A DNA stretch of 64,000 bases from Adiantum capillus-veneris (taxonomy: Eukaryota; Streptophyta; Polypodiopsida; Polypodiales; Pteridaceae), in contig CM043949.1 of NCBI GenBank assembly GCA_014529385.2, positions 113,231,977 through 113,295,976 on the forward strand, given 5' to 3'. Shown piece after piece: positions 47,413 to 58,950 of this stretch. A model generated the notes under the pieces. It saw only the letters and a program-made list of their open reading frames with translations, was not told the DNA's origin and made no database searches. Position 1 is the first letter of the stretch. Each line of letters begins with the position of its first letter. The translations under genes and the position numbers were made by a program.

Positions 47413-48605
47413 CTATGTACGTGTCACGGCACGACATCCACCCCCTCTAAACCTGCACATCCTCCGGTATGTGCCACATTTTCTCTTTGTTGTAAGATCA
47501 GTCCTCTTGTACATCTTCCTTGCTTTCTTCTTCACTGAATGATTCCAAAGTTTCATCTTCACATGTGTTTTGCTCTTCCTCCTCGTCAACATTTTCTGGA
47601 TCATTGTCACCTCTTCTCTTAAACATTTTGATCCTTTTTCTTGCAATGAGAATCTTTACTTCTGTACCATCTAGTTCAGAAAAGGTGTAAGTAGCATTTT
47701 CATGCACATGCTTTACAACATATGGTCCAAACCATCTTTTTGAGAACTTACGCATGATTTTGTGTTGGTTATCAAGGCTACTATCATACACTAAAACCCA
47801 GTCACCTTTGTCAATTGCTTTGCTCCTGAGTCAATGTCGCTTATCAAAGTAGTCCTTGTTTTTCAACCTTGCATTTTGAGTCGTTCTTTTGCAGCCTCAA
47901 TGTCTCCAAGTCTTCTCTCTAGCTGCCTTATGCGCAATGCAAGGAGATCTTCCCTGCTAAGCCTCTCTTGCCAAGGTAGTACATTCCATGTGGGAATTGT
48001 ATCTTCAATCGGCATCACTGGATTTTGACCATACATTAGCTCCGCAGGCATGTAGCCAGTTATACCAAGCTATGTGTTGTACGATCATCCCATAAAGCAT
48101 ATGGTAACAATTTTGGCCACTCACCAACTCTTCCTTCGCAAGCCTTATCCCTAGCTTTGATGATAGGAGGATTCCCTCTTTCACTCTTTCCATTGCCTTC
48201 AGGGTTGTAAGCTGTGGTAAGAGAAATCTTGATTCCTAATCTGGTAAAGAACTCCCTTGCTTCCTCAACATCCAGCTCACCTCTATCTGCAGTGATTTTT
48301 CCCACACAACCATAACGGCAAATCACCACATCAAGAAGGAATTTTCACACAGCTTCTGTAGTTTTAGCTCTTAATGCTCTTCCTTCAACCTAGTTAGTTA
48401 GGTCCTCTTGTGAAAGAACCGAGTATCTCATCTGCCAGAGTCCTAGAGGCATTGTGACTAGATCCACAACCCATTTATAGTGCATGGCTAGTGGATATGT
48501 AGGGTGCAATCCATCACGATGTCGAACATTTGAATACATTTGACAAGTTACACATGACTCTACAAACTAAGATACATCTTTATACATACCCTTCCACTAG
48601 TATTT
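47413..48605 (-). pseudogene. Element C integrase
   Basis: Zinc domain HGSLWAGHRGVWATFSKL and SCVTCQMYS (48660-48540). Core: HYKWVVDLVTMP (first Asp), KITADRGELD (second Asp, near 48290) and NPEGNGKSERG (Glu). Then YALWDDRTTHSLVTGYMPAE, IPTWNVLPWQERLSREDLLA and LRIRQLERRLGDIEAAKERL, and a C-terminal KRWFGPYVVKHVHENATYTF with an acidic tail. The TW..LPW and LLALR.RQLERR blocks are typical of a fungal Ty3/gypsy group. Stops occur near 48570, 48395 and 48340, with a frameshift near 47830. Confidence 0.88.
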
Positions 48606-50407
48606 TTATTTCAACTTGGAGAAGGTTGCCCATACACCCCTATGTCCAGCCCATAGACTCCCATGAAACTCTTGCATGAGCTTTACTTGAGTCTCTTTTT
48701 TACATATAACCCATTGTAGTGTAGCACCCTTTTGTTCAGGATGCTTCCACAAGTAACCATCCCTTAAAAAATACCCATATGATTTCCTGCGTATCCTCTT
48801 GAATTCTTGTTCAGACCAATCATTCTGTTTTGTTAGAGTACTCAAGTAGCTTCCAATAGAAAGCCAATCACATTCATAAAGATCTTTCAACAACAATTCA
48901 AGTGAATTAGTCATGCAGACATTGCTACCTTTGACATGAGAGATAGAATAGAACTTTGTGCCTACATCATCTCCCTCATCAATCATTTGTGACTCATCTT
49001 CATACCTTGCCCTTGATAGCATATCTGCCATTGTATTGTCTTTACCTATAATGTGCTTAAACTCGGGATTTAAGGACTTAATGTAGGCAATCCACCGCAA
49101 CATAGCAATGTCTGGCGTTGAGCAGCTTGTAATCATCCCAAGAAGTGGTAGACAATCTGTTTCTACAACCACACATGCACCAATTAGGTACTCTTTTCCA
49201 CTTTTCAAGGCTATAACCATACCCCGTAACTCTCTCTTTATCTGTGGTGGATAGTTTCTTTGGTGAGCACTTAGTACCTTTGCTCCAAATCTTACCACAT
49301 ACCTGTGTACTTCTTTGTCATCTCGCCCTATTGCCCATCCAATCCCTGTAGGACTGGTGTCTACTGTCACAATTATTGAGTGTCTACCTTTCTCAAAGTC
49401 GTTGCTGACTGGAGCAACTCCTTTAGCTTTTTCATGGATTTTACATGTGCTTCTGTCCATTTAAAATTTTGATTCTTTCTAAGCAGCTGATAAAGAGGAT
49501 CAGCTACATGTGCATAATGTGGAATCCAAATAACATAGAAGACACATGCTCCCAGAAACCTTCTAACCTCAGTGATGCTAGTGCATGTTTCTTTCATTCT
49601 TTGGATGGCATCTACCTTTGTTGGACAAGGTTTCCTACCATATGGCCCGCACATGTGCCCCACAATGAGCATTTCATTGACACCGAACATAGACTTTTTC
49701 CCTGACAATGTAAGATTGACTTCTTCCAACCTAGACAAAATTTTATCACAATCATTTATGTGATCTACCACAAACCTGCGGCATTCCTTGAGATCCAAAG
49801 CTTCATCTTTGTCACTTTCTTCACATACTTTGATAGGAAAATCATCAATGAAAGGCATTGTGATTTGAGGAATAAAGTCATCTAAGACCTTATTCATCCC
49901 ATTCATCATATGTGCAACCGAGTTGGTTTCTCCCTGTGTACACATCCTTACCAAACCCAAAGGTGTCCTCATGGTTGTCAAGTCTCTGCTTTTGATTGCA
50001 AGCTGAAATTGATCATACCCTGAGTAGAGATCTCCCATTGAGTAGATTGCCCTCCCTGCAAATGCCTCTGCAAACTCATCCACAATTGGACCTGCTCCTA
50101 CATTTCTAATTGTCACCTTGTTTACTGGTTGCATATCTTGGATGAAGTGTAGAGAACCATTCTTCTTTGGAACTGTGAACCACTTGTTTGAGTATGGAGC
50201 ACAAGAAGGCTCCAAGATTCCCATTTTGATTTTCTCATTTAGTAGCTCTACTAACTTTGGCAAATCAGCCTTTGGAACCGGAATAGGCCGCAGATTCCAG
50301 GGCACATGAGGTATTGTGAAAATTACCATAGGAGCTACAATAGAAGGATCAACACATCCTATCTCATGTGGCTCAAATGCAAAAGCCTTACCATGTTTTG
50401 AAAGCAT
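48606..50407 (-). pseudogene. Element C reverse transcriptase-RNase H
   Basis: RT: NKWFTVPKKNGSLHFIQDMQ, PVNKVTIRNVGAGPIVDEFA, YSMGDLYSGYDQFQLAI, catalytic PFIDDFPIK (intact FIDD) and LSGKKSMFGVNEMLIVGHMC. The frame changes near 49400 into RNase H: VTVDTSPTGIGWAIG (Asp), NYPPQIKRELRGM (Glu), VVETDCLPLL (Asp) and NTMADMLSRARYED. The long insertion after FIDD and the DEF(A/V)E.FAGR block distinguish it from the plant Tat, Athila and chromovirus types elsewhere in the window. Confidence 0.9.
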
Positions 50408-50436
50408 TTCTTTGAAGCACTTTGTTTCCTCTTGTG

Positions 50437-51430
50437 TTAGAACTCCTCGCGACCAATCTGCAACTCTTGGAAAGACTCCTTTGTGAAGGTATGCCCAATA
50501 TTTTTAGGATTCCTCAAACTTGGTTGTAAAGAAGCCTCCTCAATCTTTTCCCTATTGTTGGGTGGTAAGGGTGAAGCTACTGGTTTCACCTTCTTTGTTA
50601 CTCTCTTGTATTTAGTTTCAACATGGACTTCTGGGCCAACTGATTGGTTTTCTTTAAAGGCTTCTATTACTTGATACATTTCCATAGAGCAAACTTCCAC
50701 AACTTCATTTTCAAGATGGAAACTAGACCCCATTATAGCATCAAGCTCACCCATAGTATCTACAAAAGAAACTTGTTCACACAAACCCAAAACATTTTCA
50801 GTAGGCTCTAGCAACCCACTCTTTTTCATGCCTATTTGTACATTATTCACATATTACCTCTCACATCTCTTCAAATCTTCAAGTTTCGTAAAACATACTG
50901 ATCCATTCCTTGTTACCAAGGAGCCCGTTGAAAAAGTTTCACCTATTTTTGGATCAGGCGAGACCCTTTTTCTTTCTGTACCACTGCAATCTCGCTTTAC
51001 AATGGTACTTGGCCAAAACCCATCATTTCTCTATGATCATGAGACTCTTTGCTCACCTTTGGTAGAGGATGTTCTCTGAGGTTGTCATGATTTCTTTCAT
51101 GGTTAACACAAACTATGAGAAATTGGACAGCTCGTTTACCATCTTTTCTACGTATCCTACCATATGTTGAACCATCATCCATTACCTTTGTTTCCATTTG
51201 AGCTCCCACAATGCAGGGTTTTCCAAGGATGAGATGATATGAAGATGTATCCTGTACAAAGAAGTTTTGGTCAATCTTTACATCACCTATTGTCACCTTC
51301 ACACCTGGACATGCTGCATAAAATTCACCAGATGAATTGTTTTCCACTTTCACCATCCAACCATGATCAGTGTCCATCGGCCATTTTCACTTGTTGTAGA
51401 GACTTTTTGACATTATGTTTATTATGAACC
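50437..51430 (-). pseudogene. Element C protease and linker to RT
   Basis: After a frameshift at 51422 the protease continues (INIMSKSLYNK, a stop, then WPMDTDHGWMV), with DVKIDQNFFVQDTSSYHLIL and GKPCI corresponding to the C-terminal LG.P block. The active-site Asp is in ALIDHGS just upstream (51430-51422), a D-H-G-S form. A linker region follows to 50437. Confidence 0.8.
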
Positions 51431-53341
51431 ATGGTCAATCAAGGCAACAAATGGCTCTTCAAGGTCACCTACCTTGACCAAAGTTTCTGTAGTAGCCCTT
51501 GCCCAGTGACTTCGTGAATAGTAGCTCCTAGGAATATCTTCAACTTCTTCATCATCATTTGAGAAATGCACTTGCTTCACTCTCCCACTAGATTGGTAGC
51601 ATCCTACCACGGCTCCATCATCCTCCTTATTTTGCAGATGCATCCCTTGTGTCTTCGAGGTTTCCCCTTCAACCTGTGGAGGACAAGAAACTTCGGCGAG
51701 GGTTTGCCTCTTCCTTTTGATGATGTCAATGATGTCCTCATGGAATTCACGCTTTGCAATGCCAAGAACTTCTCCCAGAGTAAACTCAATCTTGCTATTC
51801 AAGATCCTTTCCTCCAAGACTTTCTTTAAATCTGTAGCAACCTCAATATTAGATTGTAGTTTATAAGTTGGGCCTTTTGTTGGCTCTTTCTTCTTTCCTG
51901 TTGTAGACTCCTCCATGAGTACTTCAGGTGGAGATGCTCCTTGTGTTGAGGGTGTTTGAGAAGGCATTGAGTCGCTTCTTCCCCCACTTCTAGAAGCTCT
52001 TTTTGATGGTCCTTCATCAGCATTCTCACATCTGCGCTTCTCTTCTACAGTTGCCTCATTTTGTTGGCATTTTGTAATGTAGACATGCACTAACAATGAG
52101 TCCACTGGATCATTCCATCCTGTTTCTAGACGTATGCAATCACCTGCTTCATGTAGAATCTCTTTTGTAAGCTTTCCCTTTTTAGCTAATTGCATGACAT
52201 TTGGCCAAATTTGACCATGATGGTCAATCACCTCTTCATCACAAAAATGCTCAATTTTTACTCCATAAGTAGCTGCCTCAACTGAAGAGGTGGCATGCTT
52301 AGTTGCCATATCTTCAACTAAGATTTGCATTCCCCCCTTCCCAAAGTTAGTTCTCAAGGGTAGACCTATCTCTCTACCATCCTTAAAAACGACAACATCT
52401 TTTGACAAAGCATCACTAAAATCATCCCTTCTTACATGGTCTGTACTATCACACCAAATACATCTATTAACAAACCCTTCTTTGGGCTGTTGTCTTTGCC
52501 TAGAAATCGGCCCTGACGGTTAGCCTTTTTCTTCAAGCTTTGCAAGCTTCACCTTCAAGTCACGCATTCCCTTCACAAGCTCATCTAGCATGGACTCATC
52601 AAACTTCGGAATGATAAAAGTAGGCTTTACCATTTTGTCAGGAGTTGAGGTTGAAGGACTTGTAGTGTTTACTACCATCTTGTCTCTTCTTCTTTGTTGT
52701 TTGGCAAGCAGTGAAACAGCACCTTCAACCTCATTCCAGTCGGTCTTTAGTCCTTGTTCAACATCTTTATCTTCAAGAAGAAGCTCCAAATTTTCTTGAA
52801 ACTCTTTACCTACGGCTTGTAAGAAAAGATCTGTCTTCTCTGCATCTAGTGTGGCCCTTTCTGTCCTGATGAGTTGTGCATAGCACCGCTCAAATTCCCT
52901 AAGTAGCTCTGTTATTGATAGTCCTTGCTTTGGCTTGACTACCCATTCTAAGAATGTCCTTTTGGTCACTCTCTCCGAGTCCTCCATGAAATATTCCTCC
53001 TTTAAAGCTACTTTGAGTTCTTCCCAATTTCTCCCATGCCCATCTTTAATTGCCCTAACATGCTCCCTAATTTTTGGAGCAACAACTAGCTCAAAGCTTT
53101 AAATCATCTCACCTTCTCACACGTGATGCAACTCCATCTCCTTCACATACTCGCGTAAGTACTTGGTTACATCTTTGCCATTGAATTGATCTATTCTGTT
53201 GATGACCGTTTGTATGGCCTTCATTGCAGAAATCTCCCTTCTTTCAGTGGCATGTTGTTGTTGCATGAACATTGCAAATGCTTTAAAAATTTGCATTGTT
53301 GTTGGGTAAAAATGCATACCCCTGTTGCTCAACATGATCAC
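51422..53341 (-). pseudogene. Element C Gag and protease N-terminus
   Basis: Gag begins near MQQQHATERREISAMKAIQ with INRIDQFNGKDVTKYLREYV, crosses TGA and TAA near 53110 and 53100, and continues NWEELKVALKEEYF, then the ORF 52987-52520. A zinc-knuckle-like CIWCDSTDHVRRDD near 52460 has lost its last Cys. From 52408 to 51422 a 328-codon open stretch leads into the protease active site. Confidence 0.85.
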
Positions 53342-53377
53342 CCATGGTTACCCACAAACTCTCACCCTGGCAGTTTC

Positions 53378-53392
53378 GCATCGGGTTCACCA
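53378..53392 (-). other. Probable primer-binding site of element C
   Basis: The minus strand reads TGGTGAACCCGATGC seven bases after the 5' LTR. The TGG start fits a tRNA 3' CCA end. The tRNA is not assigned. Confidence 0.55.
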
Positions 53393-53599
53393 AAAATATG
53401 TTGAAAAATTTGCAGTCTTTCCAGGAAAGCACCGAGCTTATGGCTGTGAGAATTTGTGAGAGAACTCCAAAAAAACTATATGAAGGAGTTAAACCATAGA
53501 TTCCATGAAGACTAGGGTTTGAAAAGAAGTGCAATCAAAGAAGCCCCACTCTTTCTCTCTTGCGCTCACACACACAAAGAAAGAACACAAAAGAGAGTG

Positions 53600-53812
53600 T
53601 CAAAACAACACAAAGATGAAAACATCAAGGCTATGGTCATATTGTATCATGGGTAATATGAAAGGGTTAATAGATGAGTCAATAGCATTCAATCTTGGCT
53701 GACCAAATAGGCTACGAATTGTTCTTTGGAATTGTAGATTTGTGCTTACCATAGTATATATATTTTGTCTAGTGATTGGGATTAATTGTGTGTACAAATC
53801 ATCTTGGTTCAT
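53600..53812 (-). CDS. Small ORF C1 (70 codons, type 1 family) in element C 5' LTR
   Basis: ATG 53812 overlaps the TGA of C2 (ATGA, 53812-53809). 40/70 residues match A1 at 27909-28121 without gaps, ending IFVLF. It would lie in the transcribed R-U5 part of the LTR, about 0.76 kb downstream of the TATA box and upstream of gag. The stop-start overlap would suit reinitiation after translating C2. Function unknown. Confidence 0.7.
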   Translation of the reverse strand: MNQDDLYTQLIPITRQNIYTMVSTNLQFQRTIRSLFGQPRLNAIDSSINPFILPMIQYDHSLDVFIFVLF

Positions 53813-54027
53813 AGCAAAATAACTACGCTTACGTCAAAAGAAAATTTATAGTCTATGAGAGGTAGTATGATGGGATCTGGTGATAGAAGTATTTCATTGA
53901 GCCTTTCTAGACCAAAGAGAAACATTATACGTTGTTGAAAGTGTATTTTACGGTTAATCCATACGTTAATTCTAATAGATCGTACAGAGTGAAAGCGATA
54001 GAAATTATCATCATGTGGGTTATTCAT
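53809..54027 (-). CDS. Small ORF C2 (72 codons, type 2 family) in element C 5' LTR
   Basis: ATG 54027, TGA 53811-53809. 41/72 residues match A2 at 28143-28361 without gaps; blocks IRINVWINRKIHFQQR, SPDPIILPLIDY and SFDVS. It is the first ORF of its pair in this element, whereas type 2 is second in element A. Function unknown. Confidence 0.7.
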   Translation of the reverse strand: MNNPHDDNFYRFHSVRSIRINVWINRKIHFQQRIMFLFGLERLNEILLSPDPIILPLIDYKFSFDVSVVILL

Positions 54028-55445
54028 CTAGGATAGTATGTGAGAAATGTAGATATGAGAGAAGTGAAGAGATGAGAAGTTTCCCTCCCAAGCCCTATTC
54101 TTGTCCGTAGGCAATAAGGATACTGCGGGGAGAGATGTACTTATAGCAAGGAGAACCTAGAATTTGTAGAGAGGATGAATTACTAAGAATGAGAGAGATA
54201 GGTTTGGTTAAGGAGATGAGATTAGATATATATATATGTTGGATTGGAGATGAAAAAAAAAACAACAAGAAATCAAGAAAACATCAATGTAGAACACAGC
54301 TTACTTGACAAACCCTTCGGCACTATTATTGATGGAGAGAGAAGAAGACGAGAGAATTCAACTTTGATTGATACGCCAAGTCTAGGATCCTCTTTGATTA
54401 GAGTTGATCTTCCAAGGATAGCATGCAAGAATGGCTAGTCTTCCTCTAGGAGAAAGTGTAGGCTTAGGCTTATGTTAATGGCTAAGTACAATTTGGCATT
54501 ACTACTCACTCCTTCATGAATTTCTCTCATCAATGGCTTGAATGTTGACTGAGTTTCAAGGAAGAAGAGGCCCCCTTTTATAAGTGAAGGGAACCCCCAA
54601 GGGTTTACACAAGAAGAAAGGAGCTAGTGTGAACAAAAACTGGAAAAGTTGAAAATGAGTTGTCCCTGCATGATGTGGGAAGACTGGGGTCTAGTATTTT
54701 TATCATATCTCCTCAACTGTGGTTCCAAATAAAAAAGTACAATTATGGGCAAAAACTTCAGCTCATTACCTACAACTTTGTTTTTATATGCATTTTTCAA
54801 TTCGTATTGGAACCTTGTGTAAAAAAAGCATCAAAATAGGGTATAGTTTTGGCAGCAAAAGTCTTCTTGTGGTCCTCTTAGCCTAGACTTTTATTTGATC
54901 CAATGGACACCTCATGCCATATGAAAGCATGACATTGCTCCTTGACAAATTATTGTAATCATGCTTGCAATAATACATTAAAATAAGTGTATCTTTGAAA
55001 TCATGCCTCCTAGTGTCCCACTAGGATTTGATTTCCTCTTAGTAGCTATTTAAAAAGAAATATAAGAAAAATATGAAAAATACATAGAATATATATAGAT
55101 TGGAAATTACCTTAGATATAGGATCTAGATAGGGTGTGAGATAATAATGAGATGGTAGAAAGAAAGAATCAATGCTTTTGGCCCCAAGTTAAAGAGGCGG
55201 AGCTATTGACGCTTTTCCCATAGTACTTTTTTATGGTAAAGTAAGAATACATTACCCTTGAGATAAATAATAGGATGAGATAGAAAGCTTATTGTTATAC
55301 TTACATATGCATATGTACATTATAGGAAATATAATGTACATATGCATATGTACATTATAGGAAATATAATTATGTATCTAAAAAGTTACAAGATAGATCT
55401 TGTAGCATGTGTTCCCACTATGTACGTGTCACAGCACGACAACGT

Positions 55446-55691
55446 GTTCCTTCTTGAACAATGAAATGCACATTCCTGAACATGTGCTGCTCGCAGATAT
55501 ATGTTATATTTTTTAAGATTGATGCATAACCTTAAAATGTTATCGGTTCCTAAGTGATACAACCTTCCTGCAATCAACTGAAGATTTTCGGATTGCTGAA
55601 TAGTAACTTGTTTCTGGTTGTATTCTTTTCTATCAAACTCTCCTCCATAGGTTAATAGAGTAAAAACATCCTGAGACCACTTTGGTATCAT
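55446..55691 (-). pseudogene. Host gypsy integrase, N-terminal start
   Basis: Frame WSQDVFTLLTYGGEFDRKEY, LIAGRLYHLGTDNILRLC running into element C at 55445. It continues in frame at 45477 when the insert and one ACGT are removed. Confidence 0.85.
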
Positions 55692-55706
55692 TTCTATGTT
55701 GAATAC

Positions 55707-56303
55707 CTACGCATGTGGCATGTCGTCATCTACACCTATAGGGTCATCTCCATTCGTCAACCTCGAAAGGTGATCCGCTCTAAGATTTGTCTTTCCTTTC
55801 TTTACTACTACTGTGAAGTCGAATTCTAATAAGATGATGAACCATCTCACTATCCGTCCCGTATTGCATGGTTTGTTCACTAGGTAGAGCAAGGCTTGAT
55901 GATCTATGAAAAACACAAACTTATTGGCTAGAAGATAATGCCGAAATTTCTTCACAGCATAAATCATTCCTAATCCCTCTCGCTCTGTTGTTGTGTAATT
56001 CCTTTCAGCATTGTTGAGTTGTTGACTAGCATAGCATATTGGAAAATCCAAGTTTCCTTCTTCTAGGTGAGCCAGGATGTATCCTATTGCATATGCTAAA
56101 GCATCTATATGCACATGGAATATCTTCTCCCAATCTGTTGATTTCAAAACTGGAGTAGTAATGAGTGCCTCTTTCAGTTTCTTGAAGGATTCCTCACACT
56201 CCTCTGTCCATTCGAAATTCACTATTAGCTTGTAAAGTGGCTGGTCTATTATAGCATACATGTAAATGAATCATTTATAATATCCACAATGTCCCATAAA
56301 CCT
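55707..56303 (-). pseudogene. Host gypsy RNase H
   Basis: FEWTEECEESFKKLKEAL connection block, then the RNase H positions FHVHIDALAYAIG (Asp), NYTTTEREGLGMIYA (Glu) and FFIDHQALLYLVN (Asp), ending NLRADHLSRLTNGD. A stop near 56262 separates it from RT. A single RNase H is visible, unlike element A. Confidence 0.88.
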
Positions 56304-57020
56304 TTACACTTGTTTCGTGTTGGTTGGTCTAGGCATATCCACTATTACTTTTATCTTTTCCATATCCGTGGATATTCCGTTATGTGAGACAATATGTCCC
56401 AGAATTCTGCCTTGTCGGACCATAAACACACACTTCTCACGATTGAGACAAATGCAATATGTCCTACATTTCTCGAATACCTTTCTTAGGTGTTCTAGAT
56501 GCTCATCTCTCAGAAGAGAGTGTATACACAGGTCATCCATGTGTATTTCTAGAAACAACCTCAAGTACTCTTTGAATGCATGCATCATCAGCCTTTGGAA
56601 TGTTGCGGGAGCATTAGTTAAACCAAATGGCATAACTCGATACGCATAAATTCCCCACTCCGTTGCAAAAGCTATTTTGTGTTGATCCTCTGGCGCAATG
56701 GCAAGCTGATTATATCCTGAAAATCCATCTAGAAAGGAATATGCTCTTTTCCCCAATACACGTTCTAGAACATGATCAGTTATTGGCAAGGGATAATTGT
56801 CCCTGATTGTCGCAGCATTTAGTTTCTTCAAATTGACACACACTCGGTGTTTCCCGTTTTTATTAGGCACTACCACAATCGGAGATACCCAATCCGTGTG
56901 TTCAATCTCATATATGAATTCAACTTCCATTAGCTTGTCTATTTCTTCTTTGATTCGCTTAGCAAACGTGTCATTATACATGTACGATCTCTGTCTGCTA
57001 GGCTTAGCGTCTTGTTTCAA
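56304..57020 (-). pseudogene. Host gypsy reverse transcriptase
   Basis: Open for 238 codons with HTDWVSPIVVVPNKNGKHRV, LKKLNAATIRDNYPLP, YSFLDGFSGYNQLAIAPED and VMPFGLTNAPATFQRLMMHA. The catalytic motif is HMDD (EIHMDDLCIHS), with His in place of the usual Tyr. Sequence style is nearest to plant Athila-like/OTA gypsy elements. Confidence 0.9.
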
Positions 57021-58950
57021 TGGAATAGTGTGTTGGCATATTGATGGATCGACTCCTTTTCAGTCCTTGTACGACCATGCAAACACATCCTTGTATTTCT
57101 GAGAAGACTCAAAAGTCTCTCTTCTTCTTCTGGAGACAAATCTATAGTTATGTATACCGGTCTCGGTTCCTCTCCTGGAGCTGCTAAATAAACCTTTTTA
57201 GCGTCCTCCGGTCCATCATAGGATTCGTTCTCCTTTCTTTCTCTGATAGGCTGGGTTAATATCACCTTCCTATCCTCTATCGTAAATTTCCTGTAGTGAG
57301 AGGGAACATCCATGTTTCCCTTGATATTGGCGTTTTCGTCCTCACCACTCTCGATTTCTGTCATCCAAACTTCTTTCAGAGTTTTCTTTAACTCTCTGTA
57401 CTTGTTTCGACGTTCTAATTTGGATTCTTTTTTTTCCTTGTTTCTAATGTTCTTTTCCTCTTTATCTGTTCCGGTTTTTGTTTCACTGGGTTGAACTCGA
57501 TTTCTTGAGCTTCGTTTGTCTTTCCATGAGCTCGTTTCCACCTTTCCTCTCATTCTTCCAGAAATCTTGTCCTTGACACAATCTTCCACCTTTACTAGCA
57601 TTAGGAATTGGTTTTTCTCTCTTATCCTAGGCATCGGATTGTTTCCAACCCCTTTCGTTTTTCTCTTTTCTCTGTAGCGTTTCTGGCATTTTTCAGTCTG
57701 ATTTGGGAAGTCGTAGAATCTGACATCCTTTATTGTTTCCTCGTTCTCGCTTGAGTTGTCTGTGGACTCATTGTCAACTTCATTTCCCCATTCTAGATGA
57801 TCGAGAATGTCGTGAAACATCTCCTCTTCATCTTCCTTGTCTGGTGTATCAATATTTTCAGTCTCCTTTTCGAGTACAGCTCTCATCATGAAGTACGGAA
57901 CCACATCATATCCATCTTTATCACAGAACTTCGTTGTGGGACCATCTTGAATTGCACAAACATCTAGGGTTGCTAGAATGTGTGTCCATTCTAATGGTTC
58001 AAGTGCATCCTCTGGAAAGGGTTCACCTATATAAGTTTCGTCTTCAATTGCCCTTTCTAAAACACATTCTTCGCGCTTCAGACTTCCACAGTTCAAATCT
58101 CCACACATCCATAAGGGTTTGCCTAACCAAGCTGGAAACTCTGATCCTGCCAAAGTAGCTGAATCAAACTCTTCAACTGGTGTTCGATTCATATCCTTGT
58201 AGCTATGGTCTTTTAGGTTCACACGAGTAGTGGTTTCCATATGTCTCAAGTATATATGGTCGTAACCCCAATCCTAGACCATTTTCAACTGTCTCATGAA
58301 CAGTCTTCCAAGTATAATATCATCATTATTCTCCTTGCCAAAGTCAACAATAGCAAAAGTATGCTCATACTCTCGTGTTAACTCCCTGGAATTCAACTGA
58401 TAAGGTTGTATTCCCCTCTTCGCCTTCGCAATACTCTCCGACCTTGTTCAAAGGTACAAGCTTAGCGTTTTTTTGTGGCTTACTCAGCTCTTGTATGCCC
58501 TCTTGGAGTTTTGCAGTTGGTTCTTTTATCCCAAATTTCTCCAAGCATTTTCCTACAGTTGCCCACATGTTTGGTCGTAGTCTCAAAAGCTCAGCTAGGG
58601 TGATAGTGCATGTCACTGGTGTTGACAAAATCTCTATCAATCCTTGCGAGTACATAACTTTTTCTGAAGAGATTCCTTGTGAGGGAAGCGCTCTAATCTC
58701 AGATTTTGCTTCGTATTCTTCTAAGTATGAAGGTAAGGTATTCAACGAATGAGGTTTACTCTCTATTGTTCTAAGAGAGCCTCCATATCCCCAGTAAGAA
58801 TGCAGATCTAAGTCCACTTGAGATCCTGTCTCAAATTACTCTATGGGGAGATTCCTAATGTCCTTTTCCCCATTAGTCTGATTGGCTTGACAACTCAGCT
58901 TGTTTGCAAAGTTTTCCTCTCTCACTTGTTTCCAAAACTCATTGTGATAC
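57017..58950 (-). pseudogene. Host gypsy protease-like region and RT linker
   Basis: Contains TTLSVEFQGVNTR, then HTFAIVDFGKENNDDIILGR and LFMRQLKMV, a stop, DWGYDHIYLRH: the C-terminal LGR.F.R block of a retropepsin. The Asp-Thr/Ser-Gly active-site loop expected just before it is not visible. Downstream is a 410-codon open stretch rich in Lys/Glu/Arg (58249-57017) that links to RT. Frame breaks lie near 58820 and 58365. Confidence 0.75.

Larger units (their letters stand above)
45482..47436 (-). repeat. 3' LTR of element C
   Basis: 1955 bp, TGTCGAGAAATTTGCAG...GGCACGACA. It has a 91-bp tandem duplication at about 45788-45960, an (AT)n run at 46384-46402 and a minus-strand TATA CTTATAAAAGG near 46739-46749. 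It lacks about 135 bp present in the other LTR (54998-55134). Confidence 0.92.
45482..55441 (-). mobile_element. Element C: Ty3/gypsy retrotransposon of a fungal-like clade
   Basis: 9.96 kb, flanked by ACGT (45478-45481 and 55442-55445). LTRs are about 2 kb with TG...CA ends. Minus-strand order: 5' LTR (with two small ORFs), primer site, gag, protease, RT, RNase H, integrase, 3' LTR. The coding part is decayed by stops and frameshifts. It is inserted in the integrase N-terminal region of the host gypsy; removal with one ACGT leaves the host frame open. Confidence 0.93.
53399..55441 (-). repeat. 5' LTR of element C
   Basis: 2043 bp, TGTTGAAAAATTTGCAG...AGCACGACA. Minus-strand TATA CTTATAAAAGGGGG at about 54572-54585. 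Relative to the other LTR it has an extra ~135 bp (54998-55134) and a duplicated ~33-bp unit at 55311-55375 around the palindrome TACATATGCATATGTA. The small ORF pair lies downstream of the TATA box. Confidence 0.92.
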
